A DNA stretch of 9,140 nt from Pseudomonadota bacterium (GTDB lineage Bacteria; Bdellovibrionota; Bacteriovoracia; Bacteriovoracales; Bacteriovoracaceae). Positions 6,469-9,140 of this stretch are shown here, in pieces. The stretch lies in assembly GCA_023432655.1 (NCBI GenBank), contig JAEYUK010000293.1:1-9140 (forward strand), in the 5' to 3' direction. How positions within the stretch are numbered: the stretch's first letter is position 1; each line of letters starts with the position of its first letter. A program made the position numbers and the translations under genes. Below the pieces are notes generated by a model, which was given only the letters and a program-made list of their open reading frames with translations, had not been told where the DNA came from and did not search any database.

Positions 6469-8142
6469 TTAACGACAAATTTCATCGCCGGAAAGCCAAT
6501 CTGCAAGAAAAGCATTTTCTACTAAAGCATTTAATTGTTTCCGCGGATCAAAGCTATCCCAGTCGGTACAAACAATACTATTGGCAGCTCTCATTGAAAG
6601 GCGAATTGAACTTTGCCCATTTGCCATATTATACAATTGACTCCACGAAGAAGCATAACTTCCCTGGTCTCTTGAATTTCCTCTGGCATTTTCCTGATAG
6701 GTCTGAGTCTGGCTTAAATTAAACCAATCTGAAAATTCAAAGCCTTCGTAATTAGTTAAGCGCTTCATCACTCCTTGGGCAAAGAATGATTCGCCTCCTT
6801 TACGGGTAAGATAAACCACATCTTCACAACCATAGGCCTTTAAAACTAATGTCGGGTGAAGATCACTCCAGCCACCTGCTGAAACCATTTCCTGATTAAG
6901 ATCGACGAGGGCCGACAAACCTGGTTCAGCTGGTGAAGTGGCCAGGGCTTCCAACCAACTACGGCTGCCCAAACTTAGAAATTTTTGGGATTTTTTATCA
7001 TTTCTCGTAAATGAATCGTAACGAAGATTGTTTCCAATATCTCTCAACTTATACTTATCTCCCCAATAGCCAAAATGAACATCCTCATCACTAACTTGAA
7101 ACTGTCTTCCAAATTTTAAATCTTGAGCGAAACGAAAATCTTCACGGGCCTTTCGGAACTTGATTACAGCTTCTCCGGTAAGGACTGCTGTAGTAGGAAA
7201 AGCTGCAAGATTAGAACCGATCAACTCCTGGATTCTTACACTCTTACTCCCTTCGCTGACTGTTCGGTATTTTAAAACGGCCTTCACGAATAATTGCTGA
7301 CACGTAGGCTTTGCTTTGGACAGCTGGCTCCACGTTAGCTTTTCGCTGCCTGGAGAGCAGGTTTTAAGGAATTGCTCAACATCCTGTTCAATTTGGTTTT
7401 GAACGGCATTATTTTTAACTTTAATTCCGGCATAAAAGTCTCCCATTATACCAATGACGTTTGCTAAATGAGTAAAGCTTATAAGACCCGGGCGAAAAAA
7501 AATGGCATCATCTGCGGCGGCATTAAACGAACCAAAATTTTTGATTGCATGTGAAATTTGGATTTTTCGATACTCCACCATTTCCGGAGTGACACCCATC
7601 TTTTTATATCCGAGAGCATCAGCGAAGTAGATTGTTTCTTTCACATAAGCTTCAAACTCAGGATTAATTAATCCTTTTAAGTCATAAGAATTAAGTAGTG
7701 TCTGAAGGGATGAAAGATGGCCTTTAAAAAATCTTATTTCCTGTGGAGTGATCCTGGTTAATTCCAATCGTGAGGCACGATCAATGAGTTCTCTAAAAAT
7801 TTGCTTATCGGCCAGTATCGCCGCGATGGCCTTCCCTTCCTTCGTTTGAGTGAGAGCTTCAAAATAGCCTTGAAATGATTTTACCAATAAGGAGTAGTCG
7901 GTATTAGTTAACTTTCTTGGATTGGCCGCCAAACTATCCAGGAGGAAGAGAGAGATACTAGCAGAGCTTCCTCCGGCCAGGGCCTTAGGCATACCTTTTT
8001 TCTGAATTACCTGAGACATCGCTCCCCAATGAGCAGGCATTGCCTCACCGTTTCCTCTAATCGCCAGGCAATAATTTTCCGAAGCTTGAAGGGTAGGAAA
8101 AAAGAGAAAACAAGACACTATTGTATTTAGTAATTTTTTCAT
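6469..8142 (-). CDS. Secreted, divergent patatin-like protein
   Basis: The protein (557 residues) begins with a signal peptide: MKK, a hydrophobic run to about residue 17, then a likely cleavage after LQA near residue 20. IVSC at 8-11 resembles a lipobox, but the hydrophobic core continues past the Cys, so a lipoprotein is less likely. The mature N-terminus resembles the patatin phospholipase core: CLAIRGNGEAMPAHWGAM in place of the Gly-rich oxyanion loop, then ALAGGSSASIS with Ser60 at the nucleophile position (GxSxS instead of GxSxG). Far downstream, SAGGWSDLHPTLVLKAYG (421-438) resembles the Asp-Gly-Gly segment, but Ala422 stands where the catalytic Asp is expected; Asp427 nearby might serve instead. 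About 360 residues lie between the two motifs, longer than is usual. It may be a lipid acyl hydrolase acting outside the cytoplasm, or a catalytically altered relative. The frame extends two codons to a TTG at 8148, but ATG 8142 has the better ribosome-site spacing. Confidence 0.72.
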   Translation of the reverse strand: MKKLLNTIVSCFLFFPTLQASENYCLAIRGNGEAMPAHWGAMSQVIQKKGMPKALAGGSSASISLFLLDSLAANPRKLTNTDYSLLVKSFQGYFEALTQTKEGKAIAAILADKQIFRELIDRASRLELTRITPQEIRFFKGHLSSLQTLLNSYDLKGLINPEFEAYVKETIYFADALGYKKMGVTPEMVEYRKIQISHAIKNFGSFNAAADDAIFFRPGLISFTHLANVIGIMGDFYAGIKVKNNAVQNQIEQDVEQFLKTCSPGSEKLTWSQLSKAKPTCQQLFVKAVLKYRTVSEGSKSVRIQELIGSNLAAFPTTAVLTGEAVIKFRKAREDFRFAQDLKFGRQFQVSDEDVHFGYWGDKYKLRDIGNNLRYDSFTRNDKKSQKFLSLGSRSWLEALATSPAEPGLSALVDLNQEMVSAGGWSDLHPTLVLKAYGCEDVVYLTRKGGESFFAQGVMKRLTNYEGFEFSDWFNLSQTQTYQENARGNSRDQGSYASSWSQLYNMANGQSSIRLSMRAANSIVCTDWDSFDPRKQLNALVENAFLADWLSGDEICR

Positions 8143-8149
8143 GAACAAA

Positions 8150-8152
8150 CCT
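8150..8152 (-). promoter_or_regulatory. Weak ribosome binding site deciding the patatin-like gene start
   Basis: AGG within CCCAGGTTT lies seven bases before ATG 8142 but only one base from the in-frame TTG at 8148, so ATG 8142 is preferred. Between here and the terminator (8153-8237) I see no convincing promoter, only AT-rich sequence with a TATAAT at 8231-8226 that lacks a matching -35. Confidence 0.4.
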
Positions 8153-8237
8153 GGGAAGATAATTTTGCGGGGAATCTATCGGAATTCAGAACTATTAAGA
8201 ATAGATAAATGGAATGCAGGTAATAATTATAGGGAAA

Positions 8238-8257
8238 AGGCCCACTGAAGTGGGCCT
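8238..8257 (-). terminator. Intrinsic terminator after the transglutaminase-like gene
   Basis: A perfect eight-base stem (AGGCCCAC / GTGGGCCT on the minus strand) with a TTCA loop starts 10 bases after the stop codon and runs into TTTT followed by CCC. On the plus strand the stem is followed by AAAGC, so it works in the minus direction only. It separates this gene from the patatin-like/radD pair. Confidence 0.85.
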
Positions 8258-8267
8258 AAAGCTTAGA

Positions 8268-9140
8268 TTAATCGTTCAGAAGTTCAGAGAGCCGGGAAAA
8301 TTGTCCGTTGAAAGTTTCGGCCTTTTTCATAGTCCAGATGAAATCAGGTCGGGAATGGGATATCCACTCACCACCAATAATTTCTCCAGAAGCATTCAGT
8401 TCAAGTGTGTATTCGTAATTTCTTACTTCATTGATCTGATCATCTGTCCCGAGGACTGGTCCCCAGTTATTCTTGGCTATTTTCATAACCACAGTCATCG
8501 CCGTTTTCACGTGAACTCTTTTTACTGTTCCTTTGGCAGAATCACTTGCTGGTGGAAGATTGTCGTTGATAACAATTGTTGTATATTCATTAGGTGCGTG
8601 ATTCCATACCTGACGCCCTCTTTCGATGTCGGCCACAAAGCTGGTGTTTTCTAGTCCTAGTTTGTTGGCCAATACAAGATGAAAAGCACCTGCATTTAAA
8701 TCATTATCACATCCGGGTCCAAAGTTAATCTGACAGCGTTTACCCATCTGATGAGTTGAAGCCACCTCATGCTTATACGCATAATAGAAACTAACAAGCC
8801 CTTTAATATCAGAAGAACCAAAAGGAACGGCAATCCCATCAGGATTAATAAGAGTCTTTGGTAATGGTTCATTGTGATTAATGGAAGCCGGAGACCAGCC
8901 ATGACAGATACCATGCCAAAGAGGAGCTCGTGGTGAAGATCTACTCTCAGATTCTTCTTTAAGAGGATAATGATAATTCCCATTCAAAATATCTAGTTTT
9001 TCGGAAGGGGCCAAGGTGGCGATTTCAGCCTCGGACATTTTTAAAAGTTGTTCTTTTGTTGGAGAGACTAATTTAAAACCAGAAGGATTTTTGGCATTCC
9101 AACGATAGTTAATGAGGCCATTGCGACGAGGCCAGTAATC
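8268..9140 (-). CDS. Transglutaminase-elicitor-like protein (5' end beyond window)
   Basis: The frame is open from the right edge to the stop at 8268, giving 290 residues; the ATG at 9038 is internal, because 34 further codons upstream are open and read DYWPRRNGLINYRWN, which looks like conserved protein. Residues are numbered from the first codon in the window. The strongest motif is PLWHGICHGWSPASI with Cys79, like the nucleophile region of the transglutaminase-elicitor family known from oomycete cell-wall transglutaminases and found in some bacteria. NAGAFHLVLANKLG gives a candidate His154, and FVADIERGRQVWNHAP a candidate Asp171 followed by the VWN typical of papain-like transglutaminase folds. 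Cys136 and Cys144 could form a disulfide, fitting export. The N-terminus, where a signal peptide would be, is outside the window. Such enzymes crosslink or hydrolyse glutamine side chains; the true substrate is unknown. The fold class is more secure than the reaction. Confidence 0.65.
   Translation of the reverse strand, partial: DYWPRRNGLINYRWNAKNPSGFKLVSPTKEQLLKMSEAEIATLAPSEKLDILNGNYHYPLKEESESRSSPRAPLWHGICHGWSPASINHNEPLPKTLINPDGIAVPFGSSDIKGLVSFYYAYKHEVASTHQMGKRCQINFGPGCDNDLNAGAFHLVLANKLGLENTSFVADIERGRQVWNHAPNEYTTIVINDNLPPASDSAKGTVKRVHVKTAMTVVMKIAKNNWGPVLGTDDQINEVRNYEYTLELNASGEIIGGEWISHSRPDFIWTMKKAETFNGQFSRLSELLND

Noticed and set aside
6469..8142. Patatin-like effector of an anti-phage nucleotide-signalling system
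   Set aside because: The protein has a signal peptide, and no nucleotide cyclase or other defence gene lies nearby; RadD is a housekeeping repair protein.
8214..8654. Plus-strand open frame of 146 codons
   Set aside because: It runs through the terminator and is antisense to the conserved transglutaminase-like frame; its translation shows no recognisable domain.
9036..9038. ATG 9038 as the true start of the transglutaminase-like gene
   Set aside because: The frame is open to the window edge with conserved-looking sequence (WPRRNGLINYRWN) upstream, and there is no good ribosome site before this ATG.

Overview
All eight genes in this window lie on the minus strand, so transcription runs from the right-hand end to the left. 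The DNA is moderately AT-rich, gaps are short (no stretch over 300 bases lacks a gene), and most starts have an AGGAG-type ribosome site. I see no tRNA, rRNA, CRISPR array, insertion sequence or phage gene. The mix is a Gram-negative RadD helicase, a TldD/TldE pair, a patatin-like protein and a transglutaminase-elicitor-like protein. It suggests a Gram-negative bacterium rich in secreted hydrolytic proteins; a predatory Bdellovibrionota/Bacteriovorax-type lineage would fit. That placement is inference from gene content, not from a marker gene.

In transcription order: (1) 9140-8268, the 3' part of a probable transglutaminase-elicitor-like protein with a Cys/His/Asp set, closed by a strong intrinsic terminator at 8257-8238. 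(2) 8142-6469, a secreted, divergent patatin-like protein with altered catalytic motifs. (3) 6458-4737, radD, a complete DNA-repair helicase only 10 bases downstream of the patatin-like gene and probably co-transcribed with it. (4) 4645-3212, a seven-helix membrane histidine kinase with no response regulator beside it; a consensus TATAAT sits so close to its ATG that the mRNA may be leaderless. (5) 3079-2498, an OsmC-family protein that keeps one conserved Cys region but has Ser in place of the usual second Cys. (6) 2398-1910, a small SRPBCC/AHSA1-type protein. (7) 1855-476, tldD. (8) 479-1, the start of tldE/pmbA, cut by the window edge and overlapping tldD by the four bases ATGA.

The clearest functional unit is tldD-tldE, whose products form a heterodimeric metalloprotease. 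The most interesting non-coding signal is just upstream of tldD: a 12-base inverted repeat with one mismatch buries the ribosome site, while a promoter-like TATAAT overlaps its upstream arm. mRNA starting from that promoter would lack the occluding arm; read-through mRNA from the upstream gene would carry it. I found no convincing new multi-gene system. The more unusual items are the divergent patatin-like protein next to radD, the partial transglutaminase-like protein, and the control signals before tldD and the kinase.
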